Below, in pieces: positions 34,740 through 45,698 of a stretch of 64,000 bases of DNA (position 1 is its first letter; each line of letters begins with the position of its first letter). The translations under genes were made by a program, and so were the position numbers. The notes under the pieces were generated by a model. It saw only the letters and a list, made by a program, of their open reading frames with translations, had not been told where the DNA came from and searched no databases. Source of the stretch: Actinomycetospora corticicola (GTDB taxonomy: Bacteria > Actinomycetota > Actinomycetes > Mycobacteriales > Pseudonocardiaceae); NCBI RefSeq assembly GCF_013409505.1, contig NZ_JACCBN010000001.1, positions 5,890,001 through 5,954,000 on the forward strand. The letters run 5' to 3'.

Positions 34740-36479
34740 TCAGTCGAAGCCCACCACCGCTCCCTCGGCGGCCGAGCCGACGAGCCGCGAGTACTTGCCG
34801 AGCACGCCCGTGCGGTGCTTGCGCGGGGGAGTGGTCCACCCCTCGCGGCGCGTGGCCATCTCCTCGTCGGACACCAGCAGGTCCAGCGTGCGGGCCGCCA
34901 GGTCGAGGCGGATGCGGTCGCCGTCACGGACGAAGGCGATCGGCCCGCCGTGGTCGGCCTCGGGCGCCACGTGGCCGACGCACAGCCCGGTGGTCCCGCC
35001 GGAGAAGCGCCCGTCGGTCAGCAGCAGCACGTCCTTGCCGAGGCCCGCGCCCTTGATGGCACCGGTGACGGCGAGCATCTCGCGCATCCCCGGCCCGCCA
35101 CGCGGCCCCTCCTGGCGGATCACCACCACGTCGCCGGGGTTCAGCGTGTCGTTCGAGACCGCCTCCATCGCGCCGGCCTCGCCGTCGAACACGCGCGCGG
35201 TGCCCTCGAACGACGCCGAGTCGAAGCCCGCCGACTTGACCACGGCCCCGTCGGGGGCCAGGGAGCCGCGGAGGATCGAGAGCCCGCCGGTGGGGTGGAT
35301 CGGGTTCGTCAGCGGCCGCAGGACGTCGCCGTCCAGCCCCGCGGGCTCGAGCGCCTCGAGGTTCTCGGCCACGGTGCGGCCGGTGACCGTCAGGCAGTCG
35401 CCGTGGATCAGCCCGGCGTCGAGCAGGGCCTTCATGACGACGGGCACGCCCCCGACCCGGTCGACCGTGTTCATCATCCAGCGGCCGAACGGCTTCACGT
35501 CGGCGAGGTGCGGGACCTTGTCGCCGATCCGGTTGAAGTCGTCGAGGGTCAGCGGCACGTCGGCCTCGCGGGCGATCGCGAGCAGGTGCAGCACCGCGTT
35601 GGTGGACCCGCCGAACGCCATGACCACGGCGATCGCGTTCTCCAGCGACTCGCGCGTGATGATGTCCCGCGCGGTGTGCCCGCGCTGCAGCATCCCGACG
35701 ACGGCCTCGCCCGACGCGCGGGCGAACCCGTCCCGGCGCCGGTCGGCCGAGGGCGGCGAGGCGGAGCCGGGCAGCGACATGCCCATCGCCTCGGCGGCCG
35801 ACGCCATCGTGTTCGCCGTGTACATGCCGCCGCAGGCGCCCTCACCGGGGCAGATGGCGCGCTCGATCTCGTCGACCTTCTCGCGGGTGATCAGCCCGCG
35901 GGCGCACGCGCCGACGGCCTCGAAGGCGTCGATGATCGACACCTCCTTGCCGTCGACGTAGCCCGGGGCGATCGAGCCCGCGTAGATGAACACCGACGCC
36001 AGGTCGAGGCGGGCGGCCGCCATGAGCATCCCGGGCAGCGACTTGTCGCAGCCGGCCAGCAGGATCGTGCCGTCGAGCCGCTCGGCCTGGACCACCGTCT
36101 CCACCGAGTCGGCGATGATCTCCCGGGAGACCAGGGAGTAGTGCATCCCCTCGTGGCCCATGGAGATGCCGTCGGACACCGAGATCGTGCCGAACTCCAT
36201 CGGGAAGCCGCCCGCGGCGTGCACGCCCTGCTTGGAGGCGTCGGCCAGGCGGTCCAGCGACAGGTTGCACGGCGTGATCTCGTTCCACGAGGACGCGACG
36301 CCGATCTGCGGCTTGGTGAAGTCGTCGTCGGTCATGCCGACCGCGCGCAGCATCCCGCGCGCCGCGGCGCGCTCCAGCCCGTCGGTGACGTCGCGGCTGC
36401 GGGGCTTGACGTCGTGCTCGGTGGTGGTGGCCCCGGAGCCGCCGGGTCGAGCTCCGCTGCGCTGCGTCTCCGTCGTCAT
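34740..36479 (-). CDS. ilvD: Dihydroxy-acid dehydratase
   Basis: 579 residues, full length. Three cysteines for the iron-sulfur cluster are visible in [28 protein letters not shown] and [47 protein letters not shown] and the C-terminal KYSRLVGSA are family signatures. It dehydrates 2,3-dihydroxy-isovalerate and -methylvalerate in valine and isoleucine synthesis. No other ilv gene adjoins, so it stands alone here. Confidence 0.95.
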   Translation of the reverse strand: MTTETQRSGARPGGSGATTTEHDVKPRSRDVTDGLERAAARGMLRAVGMTDDDFTKPQIGVASSWNEITPCNLSLDRLADASKQGVHAAGGFPMEFGTISVSDGISMGHEGMHYSLVSREIIADSVETVVQAERLDGTILLAGCDKSLPGMLMAAARLDLASVFIYAGSIAPGYVDGKEVSIIDAFEAVGACARGLITREKVDEIERAICPGEGACGGMYTANTMASAAEAMGMSLPGSASPPSADRRRDGFARASGEAVVGMLQRGHTARDIITRESLENAIAVVMAFGGSTNAVLHLLAIAREADVPLTLDDFNRIGDKVPHLADVKPFGRWMMNTVDRVGGVPVVMKALLDAGLIHGDCLTVTGRTVAENLEALEPAGLDGDVLRPLTNPIHPTGGLSILRGSLAPDGAVVKSAGFDSASFEGTARVFDGEAGAMEAVSNDTLNPGDVVVIRQEGPRGGPGMREMLAVTGAIKGAGLGKDVLLLTDGRFSGGTTGLCVGHVAPEADHGGPIAFVRDGDRIRLDLAARTLDLLVSDEEMATRREGWTTPPRKHRTGVLGKYSRLVGSAAEGAVVGFD

Positions 36480-36498
36480 ACCGCGCGACGCTAGTGCC

Positions 36499-37218
36499 TC
36501 AGGCCGCCTCCCGGCCCTCCGAGGCCGCCACGCGCCGGGTGTGGGCGTACACCTGGCCGGCCGGCCCTCGGCCCGCGATCCGGGTGGCGGCGAGGCACGC
36601 GCGCACCCACATGAACAGCTGCATCTCCTTGGCCACCCGCAGGTGGGTGAAGAACAGGTTCACCAGTGCCGTCCCCGGTCGGGCCCAGGTCTCGATGGTG
36701 AACCGCAGGCCCTCGGCGGTGTCGTCGGCCCGGAACTCGATCTGGCCCGCCTCGAGGTGCCCGGTCAGCGTCGTCAGCCGCAGGTGGGTGTCGTCGCTCG
36801 CGATCACGCGCACCGGCCCGTCCCACGGCCCCGGCATCCGCACGACGAACTCGTCCCCGGGCTTCGGCGGCGTCCCGTCGCCGTGCGGGGTCACCGCCGC
36901 GACCTCCTTCGGCAGCAGCCGTTCCAGGTCGCCCCGGACCACCGACATCAGGCCCTCGGCGTCGGTCGTCGCCCCCTCGACCAGCACCGTGAAGCGGCGG
37001 TGGAAGAGCGGTCCCCGGCCGTGCTCCTGGGTCTGCACCCGGTCGTCGTGCAGGTCGGCGGGCACGCTCGCGGGGAGGTCGGCGTCGTCGCCGGGCTCCT
37101 CCGAGCGGACGACGAGGTGGCGGTCGCGCAGGTAGCTGACGGTCATCAGACCCATGCCGGCCATCCAGCGCAGCACGCGGGTCGGACCACTCAGGCTGTC
37201 GGGGTGAGGGGTGGGCAC
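36499..37218 (-). CDS. DUF1990 / SRPBCC-like protein
   Basis: 239 residues from [60 protein letters not shown] and [20 protein letters not shown] follow the DUF1990 pattern, a START-like pocket of unknown ligand. No membrane anchor. Ten bases upstream of the start lies GCACCCGCCGTCGGGAA, a motif shared with another gene start and with two terminators. Divergent from amtB. Confidence 0.68.
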   Translation of the reverse strand: MPTPHPDSLSGPTRVLRWMAGMGLMTVSYLRDRHLVVRSEEPGDDADLPASVPADLHDDRVQTQEHGRGPLFHRRFTVLVEGATTDAEGLMSVVRGDLERLLPKEVAAVTPHGDGTPPKPGDEFVVRMPGPWDGPVRVIASDDTHLRLTTLTGHLEAGQIEFRADDTAEGLRFTIETWARPGTALVNLFFTHLRVAKEMQLFMWVRACLAATRIAGRGPAGQVYAHTRRVAASEGREAA

Positions 37219-37391
37219 GGCCCGGACTTCCCGACGGCGGGTGCGGTCGACACGTATTCCTGCGCGTCACGAGGTCGTCACCCGTCAGGGCACGACGTAA
37301 CACTCCCGACTCTTCGCACGCGATCGTCCGAAACATCCCGAAGAGAACGTTCGACGCGAATTGTCCGGTTGAGGAAGGGAAGCCGCCTGCC

Positions 37392-39054
<1,663 letters not shown>

Positions 39055-39066
39055 CGCGGTCCGCGT

Positions 39067-39106
39067 CCGGACCCGCCGTCGGGAAGCCTCCCGACGGCGG
39101 GTCCGG
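39067..39106 (+). terminator. Perfect 18-bp hairpin after glnB
   Basis: CCGGACCCGCCGTCGGGA and its complement TCCCGACGGCGGGTCCGG with the loop AGCC. It probably terminates or attenuates amtB-glnB transcription before the glnD-like gene. Confidence 0.85.
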
Positions 39107-39154
39107 GCCCGCGTCCGACCCCCAGCCCGACCACCCCGCCGACGAGAGGACCGG

Positions 39155-40843
39155 ATGGTCGGAGCCGGCCCCGTCCCGCCACTGCCCCACGACGACCCCG
39201 CGACGGACCTCCTCCGGGCCCGCGACGCCCTCCTCGCGCCCCCGCCCGGCGCACGCCGCCTCGCCCCCGCGGCCCTCCGGGCCGCCCTCGTCGACCTCCA
39301 CGACCTCTGGCTCGCCACGCGGGCCCGCGCGCTCGGGGTGGGTCGGGGCAGCGCCCTCGTCGCGATCGGGTCCCTCGGCCGCCGGGAGCTCGCCCCGTTC
39401 TCGGTGCCCGACCTCCTCCTGGTGCACGACGGCACGCGGCCCGGGCCGCACGGCATCCGCGCGGTCGCCGCGGCGCTCGGGGCGCCGGTGCACGCGGTGT
39501 GCACCGTCGGCGAGGCGGTGGAGGCCTCGCTGGCGGATCTGCCGACCGCGCTGGGCCTGCTCGACGCCCGCCTCGTCGCCGGCGACGCCGAGCTGGCGGA
39601 GCGGCTGGTGGGGACGGCCCGGCGCGCCTGGCGCGCGGGTGCCGCGACCCGCGGCGCCGACCTCGTCGAGCTCACCCACGACCGCTGGCGGCGGGCCGGG
39701 GACGTCGCCCACCGTGTGGAGCCCGACCTCGTGCACGGGCGGGGCGGGTTGCGCGACCTCACGCTGCTCGACGCCCTGGTCACCGCGGGGACGACGGACC
39801 GGCTCCCGCCCGAGATCCGGGCGGCCCGCGGGGTGCTGCTCGACCTGCGCACCGACCTGCACCGGCACGCGGGCCGCGCGCGGGACGTCCTGCGCGCGGA
39901 GGACGCGCCCGACCTCGCCGAGCCGCACGACCTCCGGCGCGCGCTCGGGGGCGCGGGCCGCGCCGTGGCGGCGGCCACCGGCGCGGCGCTGCGGGCCCTC
40001 CGTCCGCCCACGTGGGGGTCGGCGCCCGCGTCCGGGTCCGACCTCGGCGACGGTGTCGTCGTCCACGCCGGTGAGGTGACGCTCGCGCGGGGCGCGAGCA
40101 CGGCGCGCGACCCGGTGCTCGTGCTGCGCCTGGCCGCCGCCGCCGCGCGGTCCGGCCGTCCGATGGCGCCGTCGGCCCTGCGACGGCTCGCCGACGCCGC
40201 GCCCGAGCTCCGGGCGCCCTGGCCCGACGCCGCGCGTGCCGCTCTGCTCGCGCTGCTGGGCGCGGGGGAGGGACTGGTCGAGGTGGTGGAGGCGCTCGAC
40301 CGCGCCGGGTTGTGGGGCCGGCTCCTGCCGGAGTGGGGCGCCGTGCGGGATCTCCCGTCGTCCCGCTCGCGGCACGCCTTCACCGTCGGGCGCCACCTGC
40401 TCGAGACGACCCGGTGGGCGGGCGTCGTGGCGGAGCGGGTGGTGCGGCCCGACCTGCTGCTGCTCGCAGCACTCGTGCACGATCTCGGGCGGGGCCGCGC
40501 GGAGGACCCCGTCGTCGTCGCGACCACGCTGGCCGGTCACGTCGGGCGACGGCTCGGCCTGCACGACGACGACGTCCGGCTCCTCGCGGCGGTGGTGCGC
40601 CACCAGGACCTGCTGCCCCGCACCGCTCTCCGGTGCGACCCCGACGACCCGGCGACCGTCCGTGGCGTCCTCGACGCACTGGGCGGCGACCCACAGCTGC
40701 TCGAGCTCCTCCACGCCCTGGCCGAGGCGGACGCCCGCGGTGCCGGGCCGGACCTGTGGACCCCGTGGCGGGCGCGCCTCGTCGGCGACCTCGTGGCCCG
40801 GTGCCGGGCCGCCGTGCGGGGCGTGCCGGCGACGCGGCGATAG
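39155..40843 (+). CDS. GlnD-like PII-modifying protein, reduced: degenerate nucleotidyltransferase site and no ACT domains
   Basis: 562 residues, against roughly 800 for typical GlnD. The nucleotidyltransferase motif, normally GGxGRxELxPxSDxD, reads GSLGRRELAPFSVPDLLL: the first metal-binding Asp is Val. A helical linker (LVHGRGGLRDLTLLDALV, conserved in GlnD) follows. The HD domain looks intact: RHAFTVGRHLLETT, LLAALVHDLGRG, VVRHQDLL and ALAEADARG. The two C-terminal ACT glutamine sensors are missing. Its position after amtB-glnB points to PII as substrate; removal of the modifying group may be its main activity. The ATG follows AGAGGACCGG. Confidence 0.82.
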   Translation: MVGAGPVPPLPHDDPATDLLRARDALLAPPPGARRLAPAALRAALVDLHDLWLATRARALGVGRGSALVAIGSLGRRELAPFSVPDLLLVHDGTRPGPHGIRAVAAALGAPVHAVCTVGEAVEASLADLPTALGLLDARLVAGDAELAERLVGTARRAWRAGAATRGADLVELTHDRWRRAGDVAHRVEPDLVHGRGGLRDLTLLDALVTAGTTDRLPPEIRAARGVLLDLRTDLHRHAGRARDVLRAEDAPDLAEPHDLRRALGGAGRAVAAATGAALRALRPPTWGSAPASGSDLGDGVVVHAGEVTLARGASTARDPVLVLRLAAAAARSGRPMAPSALRRLADAAPELRAPWPDAARAALLALLGAGEGLVEVVEALDRAGLWGRLLPEWGAVRDLPSSRSRHAFTVGRHLLETTRWAGVVAERVVRPDLLLLAALVHDLGRGRAEDPVVVATTLAGHVGRRLGLHDDDVRLLAAVVRHQDLLPRTALRCDPDDPATVRGVLDALGGDPQLLELLHALAEADARGAGPDLWTPWRARLVGDLVARCRAAVRGVPATRR

Positions 40844-40850
40844 GCGCGCC

Positions 40851-40870
40851 GGGGTGAGGCCGCTCACCCC
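40851..40870 (+). terminator. Hairpin after the glnD-like gene
   Basis: GGGGTGAG and CTCACCCC (8 bp) around GCCG, eight bases after the stop codon. Confidence 0.65.
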
Positions 40871-40886
40871 GCCCCCGTGGAGGGAG

Positions 40887-41706
40887 GGATCGTCGGAGAT
40901 CACCCGCGAACTGCAGCGCCTGGGCGGGGTCGCCGACGTCGTCACGCCGCTCGTCGGCCGCCTCGCCGCCGTGCTCAAGGGCACGTTCGAGCAGGCCGAG
41001 CCCGTCGACGAGGCGATCCTCGGCGACCTGGTGCTCGAGCACCAGCTGCACGATCGCGCGACCTACCTCCGCGGCCCTCGCCGTGTCCGCGCACGACACC
41101 TCGGTGCGGTCGCTGGCCGACCGGCTCATCGAGGCGCACCGTGCCACCGTCGAGTGGCTGACCACCGTGCTGGCCGAGCACGCGCTGGGCGGCCCGCCCG
41201 CGCTGCGCGCGACGCCGACGCAGGTCGTCGCCGGCGGGGTCACCCGCGCGGTGAACTACCCGGTGCGGTTCGCCCGTGACCAGGTCAACCGCGCGTTCGG
41301 CCGCGTCCAGCGCACGGGGGAGCAGGTCCGCAGCGGGGTCACCCAGGTCGCCGGCAAGGCCGCGCAGTTCAGCGACAACGCCCGCGACGTCCTCGTCACC
41401 GGTCGGGACGCCTCGTTGGAGCGTGCCGAGCACGTCGCTCGCGCGCAGGGCGACGCGGCCACGGCCCGCTCGGTGCACGAGACCCGCGCGGGGCTCGGCG
41501 CCCTCGAGGCCTCCGAGCTGCCGATCGCCGGGTACGAGAAGCTCGGTGCCGCTGAGGCCGTGCAGGCGATCAAGCAGCTCACCACGGTCGACGCCCTGAA
41601 CACGGTGGTCCACTACGAGGAGGCCCACAAGAACCGCAGCAGCGCGGTGTCCGCGGCGCAGACGCGGCACGCGGCCCTCGCTCAGGAGGTCGTCGGCCTG
41701 CGCTGA
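40887..41706 (+). CDS. Ferritin-like-domain protein, apparently frameshifted
   Basis: Two frames join at about 41070-41075. The first encodes EITRELQRLGGVADVV, LVGRLAAVLKGTFEQAEPVD and LGDLVLEHQLHDRATYL; the second continues ALAVSAHDTSVRSLADRL, IEAHRATVEWLTTVLAEHAL and a long helical tail to 41706. Together they look like a ferritin-like helical bundle (ExxH-type helices) with a membrane-adjacent amphipathic tail. One extra G would explain the shift. The first frame also lacks a convincing start codon after the upstream terminator. It may be a pseudogene or contain sequence errors. Confidence 0.55.
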
Positions 41707-41721
41707 CGTCACCTCCCCGCC

Positions 41722-41754
41722 GGTGCGCGGCACCCTCCCCGGGTGCCGCGCACC
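41722..41754 (+). terminator. 14-bp hairpin terminator
   Basis: GGTGCGCGGCACCC and GGGTGCCGCGCACC around a 5-base loop, 16 bases after the ferritin-like gene. Confidence 0.8.
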
Positions 41755-41869
41755 CGTGTGTCCGGACCTGTCACCGATCGGGACGAACCGTTCACGTCGG
41801 GCGTCGGCCCACGGAGCGGGGACGGTGCCAGGATGGACCTGGGGGATCGGCCGTACGGGGGAGAACGAC

Positions 41870-42691
41870 GTGCTGCAGTGCTGTCCCAACGGGGCACGGG
41901 CCGGAGGCGACACCCCGGCCCTGCCCGCGACGGCCGCCGATCTGGCCCGGGACGCCGCCGCGGTCGCCGCCCTGGGCGTGCGCAGCTTCCACGTCCACCC
42001 GCGCGACGACCAGGGCCGCGAGAGCCTCGAACCGGCCGTGGTCGCCGAGACGGTGGGGGCGATCCGCCGGGCCGCACCCGCGCTCGAGATCGGGGTCCCG
42101 CTCGCGCGATGGGTGGAGCCGAACGCGTTCCGGCGGACCGAGATCGCCCAGGAGTGGGCGCGCCTGCCGCGTCACCAGCGCCCTGACGTCATCGCGGTCA
42201 GCGTGCACGAACGCGGCTGGGAGTCCGTCTGCGAGGCCGTCGCCTCCGTCGGACTCGGCATCGAGCTCGGCGTGTGGACCACCGGCGACGCCGTCCAGCT
42301 GCGCCTGGCCGGGGTGCCGGTCAACACGGTGCGGATCGCGGTCGAGGTGACCGTGACCGACCCGGACCACGCCGTCGCCGAGGCCGTCCGCCTCCTGCGC
42401 GCGCTGCAGCCGATGCCGGTGCCCGTGCCGGTGCTGCTCCACGGCGAGGAGGACGGCGCCTGGCCCGTGCTGGAGTACGCGCGCCGCCAGGGCTTCGACA
42501 CCCGGATGGGGTTCGAGGACACCCTCTACGGTCCGGACGGGATCTGGATCGCGACCGGCAACGAGGAGCTCATCCGGTTCGCCCTCGGCCAGCCGGTCGC
42601 CCCCCGGACGGGGCCGCGCCGCAGCCCGCGCCGCGGTCTGTTCGGCGGCGGGTTCGGGTTCGGCGGCCCGCGCGCCGCGCACCGGGGCTGA
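41870..42691 (+). CDS. BKACE family (DUF849) beta-keto acid cleavage enzyme
   Basis: 273 residues from GTG with GGGGGAGAAC upstream. GVRSFHVHPRDDQGRESL contains the HxH zinc motif of BKACE; EIGVPLARW, DVIAVSVHERGW and GFEDTLYGPDG follow the TIM-barrel order. Members condense a beta-keto acid with acetyl-CoA to give acetoacetate and a CoA ester. The last 20 residues form an unusual Gly/Phe/Arg tail (GLFGGGFGFGGPRA) that is not part of the fold as I know it. Substrate unknown. Confidence 0.8.
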   Translation: MLQCCPNGARAGGDTPALPATAADLARDAAAVAALGVRSFHVHPRDDQGRESLEPAVVAETVGAIRRAAPALEIGVPLARWVEPNAFRRTEIAQEWARLPRHQRPDVIAVSVHERGWESVCEAVASVGLGIELGVWTTGDAVQLRLAGVPVNTVRIAVEVTVTDPDHAVAEAVRLLRALQPMPVPVPVLLHGEEDGAWPVLEYARRQGFDTRMGFEDTLYGPDGIWIATGNEELIRFALGQPVAPRTGPRRSPRRGLFGGGFGFGGPRAAHRG

Positions 42692-42710
42692 ACGGCGCCC
42701 CGCCGGGGCG

Positions 42711-43199
42711 TCAGTCCGGCGGTCGGGTGATGTCGGAGAACGCCCGGGCGAGGCGACGTTGCTGCGCCGCGGTGGGGACCAGCGGCGGACGGTCGGTGAG
42801 CGGGACGACGCGGTCGATGTCGCACGGCTCGATCCGGCAGGCCTCGAACAACGCGTCGTCGATGCGGATCGGGACCCTCGTCCGGTGCGCGAGGCTCAGG
42901 GCCTCCACCCACGAGGTCGCCCGGCCGGAGGCGGGGGCCGGCACCAGCCCGTCGGTCTGCTCCACCACCTCGACCACCGGACACAGCCCGCCGTCGTCCC
43001 GGACGATCCGGATGGTGACCTCCCGTCCCGCCGGCACCGTCCCCAGCCACGGGTCGAGGAGGCGCACCAGTCCCAGCAGTTCCCCCGATCCGAGCGGCAC
43101 CGTCATGAGCCGCGGGACGTCGCCGTCGTCGGAGAGCACCGCGCAGGGCTCGTCGAACATCGTGCGGCGCGCGACCGCGACGAGGCCGACGACAGCCAT
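42711..43199 (-). CDS. Hypothetical protein
   Basis: 162 residues, soluble. DDGDVPRLMTVPLGSGELL, REVTIRIVRDDGGLCPVVEVV and RTRVPIRIDDALFEACRIE are the most regular segments; the last 30 residues are Arg/Pro-rich. No family recognised. Divergently placed regulators nearby suggest no clear role. Confidence 0.55.
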   Translation of the reverse strand: MAVVGLVAVARRTMFDEPCAVLSDDGDVPRLMTVPLGSGELLGLVRLLDPWLGTVPAGREVTIRIVRDDGGLCPVVEVVEQTDGLVPAPASGRATSWVEALSLAHRTRVPIRIDDALFEACRIEPCDIDRVVPLTDRPPLVPTAAQQRRLARAFSDITRPPD

Positions 43200-43337
43200 C
43201 CCCGGTCCTCTCCACGGGCGCGGCCGGGAGGCAACGCCCGGGTCGCACGTCGGTCCGGTGTCGACGGCGCCGCGGGGTGGACGGTCGTCGCTGGTCCACC
43301 CAGCATCGCACGGCGCCCCGGTCCGCCCGGGTCCGGC

Positions 43338-44063
43338 TCAGCCCCGCGCGGCGTCCTCCACCAGCCACCGGGCGACCTCGAGGAGCTTGAGGTTGGTGTG
43401 TTGCGAGGCGGCCACGAGCCGGTCGAACGCCACGTCGGGCCCGATGCCGTCGCGCTGCATCAGCACCCCCTTGGCCTGCCCGATGAGGTCCCGCGAGCAC
43501 ACGGCCTGGTCGAGCCCCGCCATGCGGCGGGCGGCGTGCAGCGCCATGGCGGCGGGCATCGCGAAGGCGGACAGCTGGGCCGCTGCGGTCCCGGGCAGAG
43601 CGCTGTCGCGGGCGTAGAGCGTGAGCGCGGCCAGCGGGCGGTCGCGGGGCACGAGGGCGATCGAGAGCAGGGCGGTGACCCCGCGTTCCCGGGCCGCCGG
43701 GGCGAACGCGGGCCACCGCGCGTCGGCGCCGGTGAGGTCGGTGACCTCGATGACGGCGGAACCCGCGGCCCGGAGCATGTCGACGGCGGGCCCCTCGCCC
43801 AGGTCGATCTGCAGGCGGTCGAACTCGGTGGCGGGCGTCGGAGAGCCGGCGGGCTCCGGATGCCCCCGACGGCAGAGGACGAGACCCGCGCACTCGGCGC
43901 CGGGCGCCATCCGCAGCGCCAGCGAGGTGATCGCGGTGAGCGTCGCCGCCAGGGCGTCCTCACGGTCGCTCAGACCGGCGTTGAGTGCACTCGCGGCGAC
44001 GGCGAGTTCGACCGCGGGCGTCTCGACGGGCACGGCTGGAAGGAGAGTCTGTCGCGGCTGCAT
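43338..44063 (-). CDS. GAF-ANTAR RNA-binding antiterminator-type regulator
   Basis: 241 residues. Residues about 25-175 are a GAF domain (LSDREDALAATLTAITSLAL; LQIDLGEGPAVDML; VTALLSIALVPRDRPLAAL). The last 55 are an ANTAR domain (SRDLIGQAKGVLMQRDGIG, AFDRLVAASQHTNLKLLEV). ANTAR domains bind paired hairpins with six-base loops in 5' leaders and prevent termination. Signal unknown. The last residues match a second such protein at 48902. Confidence 0.87.
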   Translation of the reverse strand: MQPRQTLLPAVPVETPAVELAVAASALNAGLSDREDALAATLTAITSLALRMAPGAECAGLVLCRRGHPEPAGSPTPATEFDRLQIDLGEGPAVDMLRAAGSAVIEVTDLTGADARWPAFAPAARERGVTALLSIALVPRDRPLAALTLYARDSALPGTAAAQLSAFAMPAAMALHAARRMAGLDQAVCSRDLIGQAKGVLMQRDGIGPDVAFDRLVAASQHTNLKLLEVARWLVEDAARG

Positions 44064-44193
44064 CGTCGCCCCCGGGGGTCGGCTGCGATTCCCGCCTCAC
44101 TGGTGAAACAGAGTCTTCTGGGGCGCACAGCCTAGCCGTGCAACGCACGGATCGACACCCCGATCGCGGTCCGGCCGTGCCACCATGGGCGGA

Positions 44194-44209
44194 GGTTGAC
44201 CCCCCAGCC
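44194..44209 (+). promoter_or_regulatory. 5' leader hairpin, family H, copy 7 (STAS-like gene)
   Basis: GGTTG-ACCCCC-CAGCC, 41 bases before the GTG start. CCCC of the loop is complementary to the GGGG of the ribosome site GGGGAGGG. Confidence 0.55.
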
Positions 44210-44234
44210 GCCGACCACGGCGAGGGGAGGGATC

Positions 44235-44594
44235 GTGCGGGTGCCCAGTCCCACGGTCGATCTGGTGGTCCGGCGCCCGGCTGCGGGTCGGGTCGTGATC
44301 CACGTGTCCGGTGTCCCGGGGCGGGCCGACGTCGCGGTCCTGCGGCGCACCCTCGACGAGGAGCTCGACCGGAGCCCGGCGCTCGTCGTGGTGTCGGTGG
44401 ACCGGAGCGGCATCACCCCCGACCTCCGCGCAATCCTCGGCGCGGCCCGCGACCGGGCCCGGTCCGGCGGCGGCGGGCTGCGGGTGGTGCGCACCGACCC
44501 CGACCGGTCGGTCGAGGTGACCGACCTCCTGGGCGAGGCCCCGGGCGGGGTCGGAGCCGGGTCTCCGGATCCGTCCGGACTTCGCGTGCCGTGA
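44235..44594 (+). CDS. STAS-like small regulator
   Basis: 119 residues from GTG with GGGGAGGG upstream. VVRRPAAGRVVIHVSGVPGRADVAVL, SPALVVVSVDRSGITPDLRAI and RSGGGGLRVVRTDPDRSVEV follow the strand-helix order of a STAS fold. The segment DRSGIT could offer a serine but is not the standard DSSG. Probably a partner-binding regulator; not certain. It precedes the cheB operon in the same direction. Confidence 0.6.
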   Translation: MRVPSPTVDLVVRRPAAGRVVIHVSGVPGRADVAVLRRTLDEELDRSPALVVVSVDRSGITPDLRAILGAARDRARSGGGGLRVVRTDPDRSVEVTDLLGEAPGGVGAGSPDPSGLRVP

Positions 44595-44606
44595 TATCAC
44601 CGTCGT

Positions 44607-44626
44607 GGGTTGACCCGCTCCAGCCC
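44607..44626 (+). promoter_or_regulatory. 5' leader hairpin, family H, copy 8 (cheB operon)
   Basis: GGGTTG-ACCCGCTC-CAGCCC. The outermost pair is G-C where most copies have C-G, a second compensatory change. GGTTG begins 48 bases before the GTG of a 12-codon leader frame. Confidence 0.58.
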
Positions 44627-44655
44627 GGCCCGACGCCTGTCGTCCGGAGGAGCCC

Positions 44656-44694
44656 GTGACCATGCCCTTCCCCTCAGTCCGGCACGACCGATGA
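44656..44694 (+). CDS. Possible 12-residue leader peptide of the cheB operon
   Basis: GTG with GGAGG six bases before it, 12 codons ([12 protein letters not shown]), and a TGA that overlaps the cheB ATG by four bases. cheB itself has no good ribosome site, so coupled translation through this short frame is likely. Confidence 0.45.
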   Translation: MTMPFPSVRHDR

Positions 44695-45698
44695 GCCCCG
44701 GCGAGACCGACCCTGCGCGGGTGATCGGCATCGGCGCGTCGGCCGGCGGCCTGGAGGCGGTCGGCGCGGTGCTGGCCGGACTCCCGGCCTCGCTGCCGGC
44801 CGCCGTCCTCGTCGTGATCCACCAGTCCGACAGCGCGCCGGGACGGACGGCGGACCTGCTGGACCGCCGGACCGACCTCCCCGTCCGACCTGCGTCCGAC
44901 GGCGACGTCCCGGCCGCGGGCCTGGTGCAGGTCGCGGTGCCCGGGCACCACCTGCTGCTCGAGAAGGGCACGCTGCGCGTCACCCGCGCGCCGCGCGAGA
45001 ACGGGCACCGTCCCGCGATCGACCCGCTCTTCCGCTCCCTCGCGCTCGAGGTGGGCGCGGGCGCGATCGGGGTGGTGCTGAGCGGCATGCTCGACGACGG
45101 GGCGGCGGGGCTCCTCGAGATCGTCCGGCACGGGGGCGCGGCCGCGGTGCAGGAGCCCGCCGACGCGGCCTTCGACGCGATGCCGGACGCGGCGCTGCGC
45201 CAGGTGCCGGGCGCCGTGGTCCGCCCTGCGACGGAGCTGGCCGGGGCGCTGCTCCCGCTCCTCGCCCGGCCGCTGCACGACGTCGGCCGTGGGAGCGAGC
45301 GCCTCGCCGAGGAGGTCGACGTCGCCCTCGGCCGACGCCCTATGGGCTCGGAGCCGTTCCGGGAGGCCGCGGGTCTGTCCTGCCCCGACTGCGGTGGCCC
45401 GCTCTACGGGGCGGACGGGCCCCCGCAGCTGTTGCGCTACCGGTGCCGCATCGGGCACGCCTGGACCCAGGAGAGCCTGCGGCAGGCGCAGACCGCCGGG
45501 GCGGAGCGGGCGCTCGAGACCGCCCTGCGCGCCCTCGAGGAGAAGGCCGCCCTCCACCATCGCATCGCCCGCAACGCCGAGGGGCGGGGCTCCTCGCGCC
45601 TGGCGGGTCGGGCGCGCGAGACTGCACACGACGCCCTCGCCTCCGCGGCCGTGGTGCGTGACCTGCTGTCGAGCCCCGGGGACGGAGAGGCGTGGTGA
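44691..45698 (+). CDS. cheB: CheB-type methylesterase with C-terminal zinc ribbon
   Basis: 335 residues without a receiver domain. Catalytic triad positions: [12 protein letters not shown] (Ser), [12 protein letters not shown] (His) and [15 protein letters not shown] (Asp). After the esterase domain, [12 protein letters not shown] and [10 protein letters not shown] form a likely zinc ribbon, followed by an amphipathic helix ([20 protein letters not shown]). Such stand-alone CheB proteins pair with CheR/PAS proteins in non-chemotaxis signalling. Overlaps the next gene (GTGA). Confidence 0.87.
   Translation: MSPGETDPARVIGIGASAGGLEAVGAVLAGLPASLPAAVLVVIHQSDSAPGRTADLLDRRTDLPVRPASDGDVPAAGLVQVAVPGHHLLLEKGTLRVTRAPRENGHRPAIDPLFRSLALEVGAGAIGVVLSGMLDDGAAGLLEIVRHGGAAAVQEPADAAFDAMPDAALRQVPGAVVRPATELAGALLPLLARPLHDVGRGSERLAEEVDVALGRRPMGSEPFREAAGLSCPDCGGPLYGADGPPQLLRYRCRIGHAWTQESLRQAQTAGAERALETALRALEEKAALHHRIARNAEGRGSSRLAGRARETAHDALASAAVVRDLLSSPGDGEAW

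Noticed and set aside
37297-37340. GlnR operator before amtB (GTAAC-N6-GACTC and a nearby GAAAC)
   Set aside because: Only partial agreement with the GTnAC-N6-GAAAC pattern; expected regulation but not supported by sequence alone.
40854-40856. GTG 40854 as start of the ferritin-like gene
   Set aside because: It lies inside the terminator hairpin of the preceding gene and gives a Pro-rich start unlike the family.
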